Source: Methanosarcina acetivorans C2A
Lineage (GTDB): Archaea; Halobacteriota; Methanosarcinia; Methanosarcinales; Methanosarcinaceae
Direction of reading: 5' to 3'
Length of the DNA: 64,000 nucleotides
Assembly: GCF_000007345.1 (NCBI RefSeq)
Contig: NC_003552.1
Location: 434,001-498,000 of the forward strand
A model generated the notes under the pieces. It worked only from the letters and a program-made list of their open reading frames with translations. It did no database searches and had not been told where the DNA came from. Within the stretch, counting starts at the first letter, position 1. Every line of letters begins with the position of its first letter. The position numbers and the translations under genes are program-made. This document shows positions 1 to 8,880 of this stretch, in pieces.

Positions 1-928
1 CACTTGCTTGATCTAATGCAACAGGGTCTAAAGATGCCATAATTCCAATATCAGCCATTGTAGGCTCAGCAGGACTTGAGTCACAATCACAGTCTACAGA
101 TAATCTATTTAAAACATTTATGTAAACTACATTGTCTCCTACTTCATTCATAAAGGCTCCATTAGCCTCTGCCATAGATTCTAAGAACTCATCTTGAGGA
201 GTTTCTGAGATTTCAGCCCACATTTGCTCGACAACATTAGTTCTTCCAGCTGTATGGACATAGGATTTTCCATTAGGAGAGGCGATTCCAATAGCAACAT
301 TCTTTAATGCACCACCAAAACCACCCATTGCATGACCTTTGAAATGAGAAAGAATAAGCCATGAATCATAATTTTCAAAATGAGAACCTACAATAAACTC
401 ATCAAGATGTTGTCCAACTGGAACTGAAAGAGAAATCTCACCTTCTTCATCCATAATATCTGTTGGAGCGATTGCAGTAAACCCATGATCAATCATAACT
501 TGTTTATGCATTGCTGTTTCAGCACGGCGGCCACCGTAAGCCGTATTACATTCAACAATTGTTCCATTCACCGACTGTACCAGATCTTTAATCAGATCAG
601 GCGAAAGATAGTTGTGACCTCCAGGCTCGCCCGTACTGATTTTTACCGCTACATTTCCGGTAACATTACGGCCCAGTGCTTCGTAAACAGCCATTAGCCC
701 TTCCGGACTGATATCAGTAGTCATATAGACTTGTGGTGCCCCATCCGCTACGCTTTCCGGAGCAGCCATCGCTTGAGACTCCTCACCAGAAACGCTATCT
801 ACTATCGATGGTTCAGAAACATTCTCTGAGATGTTACTTTTGGTGTTATTGCTTTCATTCGTGACGCATCCTGCAATCAGGAAAAACATCAGGAGGGAAG
901 CTAACAGAATAGCAAAATGTCTTTTCAT
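1..928 (-). CDS. DUF362-domain lipoprotein (3' part outside the window)
   Basis: The gene runs off the left edge, so only about the first 309 residues are visible. The start ATG is at 928, preceded by a strong GAGGAGGAA ribosome binding site. The N-terminus is a lipoprotein signal (hydrophobic stretch ending LIAGC, lipidation Cys near residue 21), followed by a Ser/Asn-rich linker to about residue 60. The DUF362 hallmark SHFKGHAMGGFGGALKN lies near residue 190. DUF362 proteins are often linked to Fe-S or redox roles, and many carry a ferredoxin domain further C-terminal, which cannot be checked here. A TATA-like TATATAAA lies at about 1090-1100 and a TetR-type palindrome upstream at 1126-1139. 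The C-terminal half is visibly more AT-rich than the first half. Substrate and function are unknown. Confidence 0.8.
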   Translation of the reverse strand, partial: MKRHFAILLASLLMFFLIAGCVTNESNNTKSNISENVSEPSIVDSVSGEESQAMAAPESVADGAPQVYMTTDISPEGLMAVYEALGRNVTGNVAVKISTGEPGGHNYLSPDLIKDLVQSVNGTIVECNTAYGGRRAETAMHKQVMIDHGFTAIAPTDIMDEEGEISLSVPVGQHLDEFIVGSHFENYDSWLILSHFKGHAMGGFGGALKNVAIGIASPNGKSYVHTAGRTNVVEQMWAEISETPQDEFLESMAEANGAFMNEVGDNVVYINVLNRLSVDCDCDSSPAEPTMADIGIMASLDPVALDQAS

Positions 929-1125
929 ATTTCCTCCTCACATTTGAATCATGCTCTTTGAAGTTATTATAAATGTAAAGCATTCAAGTAATGCCCAAGC
1001 GGATGCCTTTTATTTCCTGTTTATTTGGTATGAAAGTCCATGCGTACTTTCATCTTTTTGTGCCCGTTATTCGAAGAATTTCATGTGCGTTTTTATATAG
1101 TGTATTTCTTAATCTGGTATGCGAC

Positions 1126-1139
1126 TGACTGATCACTCA
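1126..1139. promoter_or_regulatory. TetR-type operator-like palindrome
   Basis: TGACTGATCACTCA, one mismatch from the perfect palindrome at 50648. It lies between the TetR gene and the DUF362 gene, about 35 bp upstream of the DUF362 TATA-like box. This differs from the other promoters, where the site lies at the transcription start. Confidence 0.5.
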
Positions 1140-1158
1140 TAAAAAGAGTGAAAAAAAA

Positions 1159-1737
1159 TTAATTCTTAGCCAGCCCTCTCCAGATAATCTGGAATCCATC
1201 TTCTATAATCTTGTTTTCATCAAGAGATGGATCTGAATCAAGGATAAAATTCACTACCGCCCTGCTACCCTGATAAAACATTGCAATGACCAGCTCCGCA
1301 GAAAAGTCTCTGATCTCTTCCGTTTTTATTCCTTCATCCACAAGCTTATGGAGGAAGACATACTCTTTCATCACTTCATCCCGCGTAAACTTTGTGATAT
1401 AGGGGGATGAGCAGAACTGACCGACAAAAAGGAATTCTTCCGGATTATCTACTCCCCATTTGACTAAATTTGACCATATTTTTCTTAATTTATCCTGAAA
1501 GGTACCCTCAGCTTCGATATCCTTCCCCATAGCCTGGCTTAACTCTCCTTTAACCTCAAAATATAGGCTGTTTATAAGGTCTTCCTTTGTGGGAAAGTAA
1601 TTAAAAAGGGTGCCTGTGGCTACACCTGCGTCTTTTGAGATTTGTGCGGTTGAGGTGCCATGAAAACCTCTTTCGGTGAAGAGCTTCAGGGCAGCATCCA
1701 TAATTGCTGTATTTTTGTCTTTGATCTGTTCTTTCAT
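1159..1737 (-). CDS. TetR/AcrR family transcriptional repressor
   Basis: A 192-residue protein of normal TetR length. The N-terminal helix-turn-helix is clear: residues about 10-57 contain AALKLFTERGFHGTSTAQIS, then GVATGTLFNYFPTKEDL. The C-terminal ligand-binding half (about 60-192) is all-helical and has no recognisable ligand signature. The palindrome TTGACTGATTAGTCAGTT sits just upstream at the expected transcription start, so autorepression is likely. The same palindrome occurs at the promoters of a cupin gene (50.65 kb) and a DUF3737 gene (58.69 kb), making this the best candidate regulator for the redox island. The effector is unknown; a reactive aldehyde, quinone or xenobiotic would fit the controlled enzymes, by inference only. 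Confidence 0.9.
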   Translation of the reverse strand: MKEQIKDKNTAIMDAALKLFTERGFHGTSTAQISKDAGVATGTLFNYFPTKEDLINSLYFEVKGELSQAMGKDIEAEGTFQDKLRKIWSNLVKWGVDNPEEFLFVGQFCSSPYITKFTRDEVMKEYVFLHKLVDEGIKTEEIRDFSAELVIAMFYQGSRAVVNFILDSDPSLDENKIIEDGFQIIWRGLAKN

Positions 1738-1753
1738 GTATTCTCTCTACAAT

Positions 1754-1767
1754 TGACTGATTAGTCA
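1754..1767. promoter_or_regulatory. TetR operator, probably autoregulatory
   Basis: TGACTGATTAGTCA, symmetric except at the centre, lies 17 bp upstream of the TetR ATG. A TATA-like box (TTTATAAT on the minus strand, about 1789-1796) is about 33 bp away centre to centre, which places the palindrome at the transcription start, a repressing position. Confidence 0.65.
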
Positions 1768-1970
1768 GTTATGATCTAATATTATGTTATTATAAATACT
1801 TAATGGTGCTTTTACTTAACTCTTGCTAAGTGTTGTAGTACACAGGAGATTTTTGGCAACTATAAGATAATGGGCACTTTATGATAATACCCTTCACGAT
1901 AAAAATCTTCCAGAATAAGAAAGGCTTCTGGGAAAATGACCCTTACTCCTAAAAAAGGTAAAACCGGGCT

Positions 1971-2561
1971 TCAATTCCTGAAGCAGGTTTTTGTCTTATC
2001 TTCACAGTACAGTTTTTTCGAAACAGGGGACAGAGGCTCGTTATCCAGTCCAGGACCACTGTCATTGAAATTGATAGTAAAGTCCTTTATGCCTTTCAGG
2101 GCCCTTTCTTCAATCAATTCCTTGATTTCGTACATGGAAAGCTTCAGGCCCGCTTCCCTTACCCGGCCTGCCAGTTCCTTAAGTTCTTCGTACTCCACCC
2201 GGGCAGAAAGGGGCTTTTGATCTTTTCCTATAACTATTTTTAGATCAATTTCCCCTTCCCAGAGAGGCAGGTCATTTTCGTCCCTGAAAGAAAGGCAAAG
2301 CTTCCTCAGCTCGTAGTTAAAGGGGTAATGCTCGGTCTTCAAAAGCCTGACTCCGAGAGTACCGGTTTCCAGGGCCATGAACTCGGCAAGGGAATCAAGA
2401 GTTTCTTCCTCACCGTCAATAAGGAAAATATACTCAGGCCTGCCCTTCTTTGTAAAGGCAGGTATTACATGTACGTTTTTAGCTCCAAGTTCCATAAGTT
2501 CTTCGATCAGATAAGGGACCTGATCGCAGGTGATATTATCAATGTTAGCCATCAAAAGCAA
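1971..2561 (-). CDS. LarC2-like domain protein (DUF111 C-terminal half)
   Basis: This 196-residue protein resembles only the C-terminal half of LarC, the CTP-dependent cyclometallase that inserts nickel into the nickel-pincer cofactor. The recognisable pattern is MANIDNITCDQVPYLIEEL near the N-terminus, then a G-A-x-x-V-x-V-I-P stretch, KKGRPEYI, and a T-x-x-T-L-G-V-R segment near residue 85. The LarC1 half is absent, so the protein may be a free-standing partner or have another role. A second start (ATG, residue 4) is equally possible. It lies 137 bp downstream of the 595-residue unknown gene on the same strand, perhaps in the same transcript. Nickel handling is an inference from the family. 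Confidence 0.6.
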   Translation of the reverse strand: MLLMANIDNITCDQVPYLIEELMELGAKNVHVIPAFTKKGRPEYIFLIDGEEETLDSLAEFMALETGTLGVRLLKTEHYPFNYELRKLCLSFRDENDLPLWEGEIDLKIVIGKDQKPLSARVEYEELKELAGRVREAGLKLSMYEIKELIEERALKGIKDFTINFNDSGPGLDNEPLSPVSKKLYCEDKTKTCFRN

Positions 2562-2698
2562 AAAGAGACCTCCCGTTGATTTCCATAAAGGAAAAAGGCA
2601 GAGGTGAAAAAGAGGTTAAGCCTATAACTTAAACCCTTTCTCCTCTGCCCGGTTCAGGACGTTTTTTGTGGATTGGTGTGATTTCATCCGGACGGTAC

Positions 2699-4486
2699 TC
2701 AGATACCTTCCATGGATTCCATTATTCTGACTGCCAGTTTTGCAACGTCCACAGCCTTTTCCCGGGCTCCCGGAATTGCAGCTGAACAGGACTTACCCCC
2801 CTTTTCCGCAAGCTTTGCAACATCTTTCGGGTCGGTAACTTTCATTGCAGCTGCAACGGCTGCAGGTACCGTGATATTGATAATTGAGTGCCCCGAAAGC
2901 TGAAGTTCGGAGACGGGTATGGCTGCGAGAGGAATGATTTCCAGAAGATCTTTTCGATCATTGAAAATAGCATCCGGGATCACGTTCTGTCCAAGCCCCA
3001 GCAGTTCGAAAACCTTACCGTCTATAGTTAATTCAATATCGGCATCGGTGTCAAACCCATAATACGAATTCGTGAAGGGATGGCACCTGCGGGCACCTCC
3101 GACCAGTTTTTTGATTTCAATCTTGATATCGTGCCCTGTCATAGCCCCGAGCATCGCAGCTGCCCTGGTTTCAACAGTTTTCTTCCTTTCCAGGTCCAGT
3201 TCCATCACGACGTCCTCTACCGACTTTCCGGCTTTTATGTCTTCATATGCCTTTTTTGCCCTCCTGACAATGGCAGCTGAGCGAACACCGTCAGTCCCGA
3301 GGATCATGGTACGTGTAATAGGGCCTCTCCTGACCTGTTCGGTTTTTCTTGCAATCGTATTAAGGGCAACCGCAGCGATTTCCGGGTCAAGCCATTCGTT
3401 CTTTTTTACTTCTGCAACGATATCTGCAGCCTGTTCGGTATTGCCTTCGAACTTAATCAGGGCTCTCAGGACAATTATGGCATCTGCAGTCATATGCCCC
3501 AGAGGAGGCATTATAGGTCCGCCGGAAAAACCTGCCCCTATTTCGACAGACTCTTTAAAAGCACACAGCATCTCGCCAAAAGACATCATCCCGACAACAG
3601 TGGGAGCTCCTATGTCTTTCAAGATGACCCCGAGGTCTCCTACCAGCCTGAAGGAGTCATATTCTTCGTCCGTGCCGCGCATATGGAGCTTTTCCGGGAT
3701 GCCTGCAGCCTGGCAAGCAGCTTTGCCTGCAAGATAGGCACTATTTACTTCAAAAAAGCCTCCGTATTCCTCCCCCACAAAAGCATCAGGGTGAACAATT
3801 TCAAGAGCTGCTGCGGCTCCGAGAATGGCCGAAATTATAGGGCTTGCGGAAATCCCTGCCCCCCAGTAAGCCTGCATCATAGCTTCAGTGCCAACTCTCG
3901 CCGAATTCATGGCAACTTCAGGAAAACCGATGTCTTCCCCAAGAGTGTTGTGTCCATAAAGAGGACCCCCGGCAACACCCAGAGGAAGCTTCCTTCCATC
4001 TATACGGGTTAGTTTGCCTTCTGCCATGGCGTTGTAAATAGCCTGAACCGCCGCAAAGCCCGATACCTTATTGTTGGACTTGGGAGTGGGAACTGCTATA
4101 ACTCCTGTCCTGTCAGCTCCGGCAATCATACGTGCAAGAGCCCCAAGTTTCCGGTTTCCTGCAGGAACCCCGGCCTGGGCATTGGAGCCTGCAAAATAGC
4201 AGATCGTAGCTGCAAAAAGGGCTGCATTTGCCGGGCTTGCTCCGGCTTCTTCCGCAGCTTCAATGCCCTTCTTGAGTACGTGATCGATTTCCAGGCTGCC
4301 GCTATCTTCGTCGGTAAGCTGGATATTCACACCCCGGAAAAGCTCCGTAGAGATAGCGTTTGCAGCACAGATAGCACCTATATTTGTCATCCCATGGCCT
4401 TTGGTAAGGGCTTCTATTCTATCATTTGTAAGATTCTGGATACTTGATATTGAAGCCATTACTGCGGCATATACTTCGTTATTCAA
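2699..4486 (-). CDS. Conserved protein of unknown function, 595 residues
   Basis: I do not recognise a named family. The protein is soluble, rich in Ala and Gly, without signal peptide or membrane segments. Visible features are a Gly-rich segment around residues 100-125 (GSNAQAGVPAGNRKLGALAR), a second around 165-180, a long Ala-rich helical middle, and GGARRCHPFTNSYYGFDTDA near residue 460. These look like small-molecule binding loops. The start is supported by a purine-rich GGAGGCGA site just upstream and a TATA-like TTTAAATTT about 30 bp before the ATG. The gene is divergent from pyrH and leads into the LarC-like gene. Codon use matches the housekeeping neighbours, so it seems a core gene. 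Confidence 0.85.
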   Translation of the reverse strand: MNNEVYAAVMASISSIQNLTNDRIEALTKGHGMTNIGAICAANAISTELFRGVNIQLTDEDSGSLEIDHVLKKGIEAAEEAGASPANAALFAATICYFAGSNAQAGVPAGNRKLGALARMIAGADRTGVIAVPTPKSNNKVSGFAAVQAIYNAMAEGKLTRIDGRKLPLGVAGGPLYGHNTLGEDIGFPEVAMNSARVGTEAMMQAYWGAGISASPIISAILGAAAALEIVHPDAFVGEEYGGFFEVNSAYLAGKAACQAAGIPEKLHMRGTDEEYDSFRLVGDLGVILKDIGAPTVVGMMSFGEMLCAFKESVEIGAGFSGGPIMPPLGHMTADAIIVLRALIKFEGNTEQAADIVAEVKKNEWLDPEIAAVALNTIARKTEQVRRGPITRTMILGTDGVRSAAIVRRAKKAYEDIKAGKSVEDVVMELDLERKKTVETRAAAMLGAMTGHDIKIEIKKLVGGARRCHPFTNSYYGFDTDADIELTIDGKVFELLGLGQNVIPDAIFNDRKDLLEIIPLAAIPVSELQLSGHSIINITVPAAVAAAMKVTDPKDVAKLAEKGGKSCSAAIPGAREKAVDVAKLAVRIMESMEGI

Positions 4487-4789
4487 AAGATATCGCCTCC
4501 TCCAAAAAGTAAATTTAAAGTATTTCCCCTCAATAGTTTAAAATAAGCCATGTAAATAGTTATGTATTAACACTGTGACTACCGCAAGAAAATAAAAATC
4601 TGGATAGAAAAGTAGATCAAAATCAAGTAAAGATGTGTAAATTTCCGTCATAAACATTGAAAAAGTATGGAACGGAAAAACCTCGGAAACCCTGCATTGC
4701 ATTGAGAATGGGAAAAATGTGGAAAACTTCGAGTAAAAAATATCATCGATACATTTAAAAATCCGAATTGTCAATGTGTAGAGATCATC

Positions 4790-5491
4790 ATGCTCATAGT
4801 ACTCTCATTAGGCGGTTCAATTCTCGCAAAAAACCTTGATTCGGATCGTTTTTTAAAATATGCAAATGTTCTGCGCGACATATCCAAAAAACATACACTG
4901 CTCGTAATAACTGGCGGTGGGGAAGCGGCACGGAACTATATCGGTGCTGCAAGGGCTATGGGAGCAGATGAAGTAACCTGCGATTACATAGGCATCGATA
5001 TCACTCGTCTGAACGCAAGACTGCTTATTGCAGCTCTCGGGCCCGACGGATACCCTGAAATTCCCACAAACTATCTTGAAGCTTCAAAAGCCATAAACTC
5101 AGGAAAAGTCGTGGTAATGGGAGGAGTTACCCCCGGTCAGACCACGGACGCCGTAGCTGCAATCCTTGCCGAGTATCTGCGGGCAGACCTCCTGACAATT
5201 GCAACCTCAATTGACGGAGTTTATTCTTCTGACCCGAACTGCGACCCGAGTGCGGTCAAATACGATAAGATCTCTCCTGAAAAGCTCATAAACATAGTAA
5301 TGGCAATTGAGATGAAGGCGGGCTCCAAGTCCCCTGTAGACCCGGTAGCTGCAAAGATCATCGAACGTTGCAAGCTCGACGCCCTAGTTATGGACGCCCG
5401 GGACCCTTCCCTGCTTGGAGAAATTCTGGGTGAAGAGGTAGCCAAGAAATCTCCGGTTTCCTGCGGGACCTGGATTACGGCAAGAAAATAA
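4790..5491 (+). CDS. pyrH: UMP kinase, archaeal type
   Basis: Phosphorylates UMP to UDP with ATP in pyrimidine nucleotide synthesis. The 233-residue length is normal for the archaeal branch of the amino acid kinase fold. Motifs: the N-terminal Gly-rich strand LIVLSLGGSIL, the TGGGEAARNYI nucleotide loop near residue 40, GGVTPGQTTDAVAA near residue 107, and the acidic segment ATSIDGVYSSDPN near residue 140. The start ATG follows a TATA-like TTTAAAAA at about 4754. Transcribed alone, divergent from the 595-residue gene. Confidence 0.95.
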   Translation: MLIVLSLGGSILAKNLDSDRFLKYANVLRDISKKHTLLVITGGGEAARNYIGAARAMGADEVTCDYIGIDITRLNARLLIAALGPDGYPEIPTNYLEASKAINSGKVVVMGGVTPGQTTDAVAAILAEYLRADLLTIATSIDGVYSSDPNCDPSAVKYDKISPEKLINIVMAIEMKAGSKSPVDPVAAKIIERCKLDALVMDARDPSLLGEILGEEVAKKSPVSCGTWITARK

Positions 5492-5677
5492 AAAACCTGA
5501 AGCAGGGCTTTTGAGCCTTTCTCCGGGGAATTAAACCGAACTCCGATATATCAAAAACCGGCTTCAAATACATCAAAACCTAAACATAGAGGTTCCTACA
5601 TACATTCATATTGCAGAGAGCCAGATAGGTCTCCGACTCTGGTTCCCGGCAGTTTTTGGAAAAAGGAGGAACCGGGC

Positions 5678-6862
5678 TTGATTCTGCCAGGAAAAAAGAA
5701 CTGTTTAAAACAGAGAGATTTTACTTTCCGTTTATTTTCTTTAATTGCATTCCTGATATTCTTCTGTGTCCAGGCAGGACCTGTTTCAGCAGCGAACGGG
5801 ACAGCTGTCGGAGCGGAAAATACCCTTATTATTGATTTTTTCTCGGACCATGACCTGAGCGACGCAACGGTCAGGTTTGAAGAGTCCCTTGAAAACGTTT
5901 CTCTTGTTTTTACCCTCAGCTCGGGAAAAGAAATTCTGAAATCGGAAACTTTCAACCTTGGCTCCGTAGAAGAAGGACAGGAAATTACGAAAGTCCTTTT
6001 CTGGGAGCTTGAAGAGGACTATGGGAAAGACCGAGACTCCTATACGGCACAGATTTTTGTAAAGGACGGAAGCAAAACACTTGAATCCCGAAAACTTTCC
6101 TTTTCTTACAATAACCAGTATCTTTCAAACCTCAAAATCGTGGATTTCTCTGCAGACTCCGAAAAAGCTTCCGTTCTGATAACCCTTATGAGCTCTGCAA
6201 ATCTCGGATTCGTTCAGATGCCCGAGCCCGCCATGGTAGACCTGGACCTTAAACTCCTTTCAGGTACGGACATAATATACTCCGAGAAGACGGAAAACGT
6301 CCCCGTAACGGACGCATACTATAAAGCAATTATCTGGCCCTTCCTGCTCGAAAAAGACCGAAATTACACAGCCCTCCTGAAGTTACATTCCCACTCCCCT
6401 GACATTACCACGGCTTATACATCGGACTTCAGGGCCGGAGAAAAAGTGGAAATCATCGATACGGACATCGATGTGGACGAATACGGAGCTAGCGTTACGG
6501 TCGCAGGGAAATCCCAGGTGCCCTTTGACGGAGTCATCAGGGTCGTGCTGACTCCTGAAGACGGAGACGTACAGGTCTTTGAAGAAACTGCCGATATCCT
6601 GACCGCGGGAAAAGAAGACACCGTGGGAATTATCTGGCAGGGAGTTCCCAGAGGAGACTATAATGTGAAAATATATGCGTTAAACCTTGATGGGGAAGTC
6701 CTTGACAGCCACGAAACAGTTCTGCGGGTATTTGAGCCAGTAGCCGAAATAACCCAATCGGAAGAGTCACCAGCCTTCGGGATTAAGACAGCATTTGGAA
6801 TTTTCCTGTGTTTTGCAATTTTGCTGGGGAGAAAAAAGAGAGGGAGAAAAGAAGCACGCTAA
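5678..6862 (+). CDS. Secreted, C-terminally anchored protein beside an ABC exporter
   Basis: A 394-residue protein with an N-terminal signal segment (residues about 17-40, hydrophobic, ending VSAANG), an extracellular region of beta-rich immunoglobulin-like repeats, and a C-terminal membrane helix (about 367-384) followed by the basic tail GRKKRGRKEAR. I recognise no named domain. The TTG start is supported by AAGGAGGA 8 bp upstream; no ATG is available without losing the signal segment. The permease gene follows 69 bp downstream on the same strand, so the protein may be the external partner of that transporter, like periplasmic partners of MacB-type systems. This is inferred from position. 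Confidence 0.75.
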   Translation: MILPGKKNCLKQRDFTFRLFSLIAFLIFFCVQAGPVSAANGTAVGAENTLIIDFFSDHDLSDATVRFEESLENVSLVFTLSSGKEILKSETFNLGSVEEGQEITKVLFWELEEDYGKDRDSYTAQIFVKDGSKTLESRKLSFSYNNQYLSNLKIVDFSADSEKASVLITLMSSANLGFVQMPEPAMVDLDLKLLSGTDIIYSEKTENVPVTDAYYKAIIWPFLLEKDRNYTALLKLHSHSPDITTAYTSDFRAGEKVEIIDTDIDVDEYGASVTVAGKSQVPFDGVIRVVLTPEDGDVQVFEETADILTAGKEDTVGIIWQGVPRGDYNVKIYALNLDGEVLDSHETVLRVFEPVAEITQSEESPAFGIKTAFGIFLCFAILLGRKKRGRKEAR

Positions 6863-6931
6863 GTGTTCTCGATAAGTCCAAAACAACAGCTTACACTGAC
6901 AACTTAAAACGCATCCGTATACGGGATTACT

Positions 6932-8047
6932 ATGTTTGACCTGATCATCCGAAACATAACGAACAGGAAAGTCCGGAGCGCACTGACAATCTGCGGGATA
7001 GCCCTCGGGATTTTTGCTGTTATAGTTATGGGCGCAATGTCCGAGAATTTCCACCAGACTTTTGAGCGTTCCATGAGTGTAACCAGCGATAAGATCCGGG
7101 TTTTTGCCGAAAGCGGGGTCTTCGGAGGAGGGCTCACGGACGATAAGGTAAGCGATGTGCTTCGAGTAGCCGGGGTAAAAGATGCCTACGGGCTTTTAAT
7201 GACCACCTTTGATGAGGACAAGATGGGAATGACCGGAAAGCAAATCCTCGGTGTCCCTCCTGAAAAGTCCAGCGTTGCCCTTAACCCGGTGGAGCTGAAA
7301 GCAGGCCGCTTCCTCAATCCCGGGGATTCCTACAGTGTGGTCGTCGGGAACAACATCAAAAGAGAATACGAACTAGAAATGGGCAGCAAATTCGAAATTC
7401 ATGATAAATATTTTACCGTGGTTGGGATCCTTGATTATACGGGCTCGATCTTTGACAACGCCGTTATAATCCCCCTTGAAACTGCCCAGGACCTTTACAG
7501 CGTGGGAAATTCCGTATCCTACATCTTTGCCGTGCCTGATGAGCGAGTGGATGCAGAGATGCTCTCCAAACGCATCGAGTTAAGCGTAAAAGGCACAAGT
7601 ACCCTTTCTCCGGGAGAACTTGAGGTGCAGGCAAGACAGTCCTTTATGATTTTCAGCGTGATAACGATCAGCTCAGGGCTCCTTGCAGCAATCATAGGCG
7701 GGCTCTGCGTGATGAATACGATGCTAATGTCCGTTGCCGAGAGAACAAGGGAATTCGGAATTTTAAAGGCCATTGGCGCAGAAACCCGGGACATCCTGCT
7801 CCTTACCCTTGGAGAAGCTTCATTCATGGGGCTTTTAGGGGGAATCCTTGGAATTATAGTTGGGGTCGGGGCTGTCCAGATCATGAATGCCTGGCTTGAA
7901 ACGACAAGGATTGTGCTTTTCCTGATAACCCCCAGACTTCTTGTAATTTCCATGCTTTTTGCCTTGCTGATAGGGGCTCTTTCGGGGCTTTATCCGGCTT
8001 ACAGGGCTTCGAAGATGAGTCCAATGGAGGCTTTGAAGCATGCGTGA
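6932..8047 (+). CDS. MacB/FtsX-type ABC transporter permease
   Basis: A 371-residue permease of the MacB/LolC class. The first membrane helix is at residues about 17-37, a large external MacB-PCD-like domain covers about 40-240, and three helices form the C-terminal FtsX domain (about 248-360). The segment AERTREFGILKAIGAETRDI precedes the second FtsX helix, as expected for the coupling loop to the ATPase. The protein ends YRASKMSPMEALKHA, the usual ending for this family. A degenerate second copy of this last stretch lies at 8822-8863, just before the ATPase gene. The toxin-antitoxin pair lies between permease and ATPase. Probably exports or extracts a lipid-like or peptide substrate; the substrate is unknown. 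Confidence 0.9.
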   Translation: MFDLIIRNITNRKVRSALTICGIALGIFAVIVMGAMSENFHQTFERSMSVTSDKIRVFAESGVFGGGLTDDKVSDVLRVAGVKDAYGLLMTTFDEDKMGMTGKQILGVPPEKSSVALNPVELKAGRFLNPGDSYSVVVGNNIKREYELEMGSKFEIHDKYFTVVGILDYTGSIFDNAVIIPLETAQDLYSVGNSVSYIFAVPDERVDAEMLSKRIELSVKGTSTLSPGELEVQARQSFMIFSVITISSGLLAAIIGGLCVMNTMLMSVAERTREFGILKAIGAETRDILLLTLGEASFMGLLGGILGIIVGVGAVQIMNAWLETTRIVLFLITPRLLVISMLFALLIGALSGLYPAYRASKMSPMEALKHA

Positions 8048-8111
8048 GATGGGGGATAAAGAGCTGAAAAAATACCTGATTTTCCCGAAGACTTGACAGT
8101 ACCTGCAAAGA

Positions 8112-8129
8112 TATATGTTATAACATATA
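8112..8129. promoter_or_regulatory. 18-bp perfect palindrome upstream of toxin-antitoxin genes
   Basis: TATATGTTATAACATATA is a perfect 18-bp palindrome ending 17 bp before the antitoxin ATG. A second short palindrome, CCTATAGG, follows at 8134-8141. Antitoxins of this type usually repress their own promoter, so these are likely operators. The palindrome also contains the only TATA-like sequence. Confidence 0.65.
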
Positions 8130-8146
8130 GGCACCTATAGGATACT

Positions 8147-8428
8147 ATGGCAGCCACAACTACAATTTGTCTTGAACCTGAAGTAAAAGAGTTACTTAAT
8201 GGATTGAAGATCCATCCGCAGGAATCTTATAACTCTGTCGTGAAACGATTGGCTACCAATGCTTATGACTGGGAGCCGCTGAGTGAAGAGTCAATCAAAC
8301 AAATCGAAGAAGGACTGCGTGATTATAGAGAAGGCAAGTTTTTTACTCATGAAGAAGTCTGGGGAGAAATCGAAAAAGAAAGAAGAGGAAGGACCGGGAA
8401 AACAAAGGTTGAAGAATGTACCGAATAA
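8147..8428 (+). CDS. Antitoxin of a RelBE-type pair
   Basis: A 93-residue protein encoded immediately before and overlapping a RelE-like toxin by 13 bp, the classical antitoxin-first order. The N-terminus (TTTICLEPEVKELLNGLK) looks like the short DNA-binding beta-strand and helix of ribbon-helix-helix antitoxins. The acidic, helical C-terminal half (EESIKQIEEGLRDYREGKFF) would wrap the toxin. Similar small archaeal antitoxins are annotated under DUF families. The palindrome at 8112-8129 is the likely autoregulatory site. Confidence 0.8.
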   Translation: MAATTTICLEPEVKELLNGLKIHPQESYNSVVKRLATNAYDWEPLSEESIKQIEEGLRDYREGKFFTHEEVWGEIEKERRGRTGKTKVEECTE

Positions 8429-8679
8429 TTTATTCTCCTGCAGCTAAAAGAGACTTGAAGAGGTTGCCTGCAGATGTTCAGGATCGCGTGCACGATGCTC
8501 TTGAAGAGATAGCAGATGATCCTTATGCGCATGTCAAGAAGTTAAAAACTCCTTATAATTCTCCTATTTTTGCTTATAGAGTCGGCAAGTACCGGGTAAT
8601 TATGTCGATCCATGATTTTGAACTGATAATCCTGGTTCTCGAAGTCGGAGACCGGAAAAATATCTATAGAAAATTCTGA
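8416..8679 (+). CDS. RelE/ParE-family toxin
   Basis: An 87-residue protein of typical RelE length. It begins MYRIIYSPAAKRDLKRLPADVQ and contains the family pattern Y-R-V-G-K-Y-R-V-I near residues 55-63, ending in a strand with EVGDRKNIYR. RelE homologues are ribosome-dependent mRNA endonucleases; the Arg and Lys residues in the last two strands fit this, but activity cannot be read from sequence alone. The start overlaps the antitoxin by 13 bp. The pair lies inside an ABC exporter locus, evidently as an insertion. Confidence 0.85.
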   Translation: MYRIIYSPAAKRDLKRLPADVQDRVHDALEEIADDPYAHVKKLKTPYNSPIFAYRVGKYRVIMSIHDFELIILVLEVGDRKNIYRKF

Positions 8680-8821
8680 GCCAAAACTTCAAGAATGCAG
8701 AGATTTTACAATAAAACTCGTTTCCGATGAAATTTTACCATCAATTACAGCAAATAAAAAGCTGAGGCATGAAACATTTAAATTAGATATTCTGAAAACA
8801 TAGATTGTTATCAAAAGATGA

Positions 8822-8863
8822 GCTTCGAAGACGATCCCAATGGAGGTTTTGAAGCATGCCTGA
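8822..8863 (+). pseudogene. Remnant of the 3' end of an FtsX-type permease gene
   Basis: These 42 bp match 8006-8047, the last 14 codons of the intact permease, at 37 of 42 positions. In the same phase they still read A-S-K-T-I-P-M-E-V-L-K-H-A-stop. It is therefore a tail of a second, otherwise lost permease, or a duplicated permease end, lying directly before the ATPase gene. Confidence 0.75.
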
Positions 8864-8880
8864 AAAAAATGGAGGGCCCG

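Noticed and set aside
4538-4774. A 78-codon minus-strand frame between the 595-residue gene and pyrH
   Set aside because: It covers the divergent promoter region, has a biased Phe/Tyr composition and no ribosome binding site.
8818-8880. N-terminal extension of the ABC ATPase from ATG 8818
   Set aside because: This stretch is the remnant permease tail; the ribosome binding site and family N-terminus support ATG 8881.
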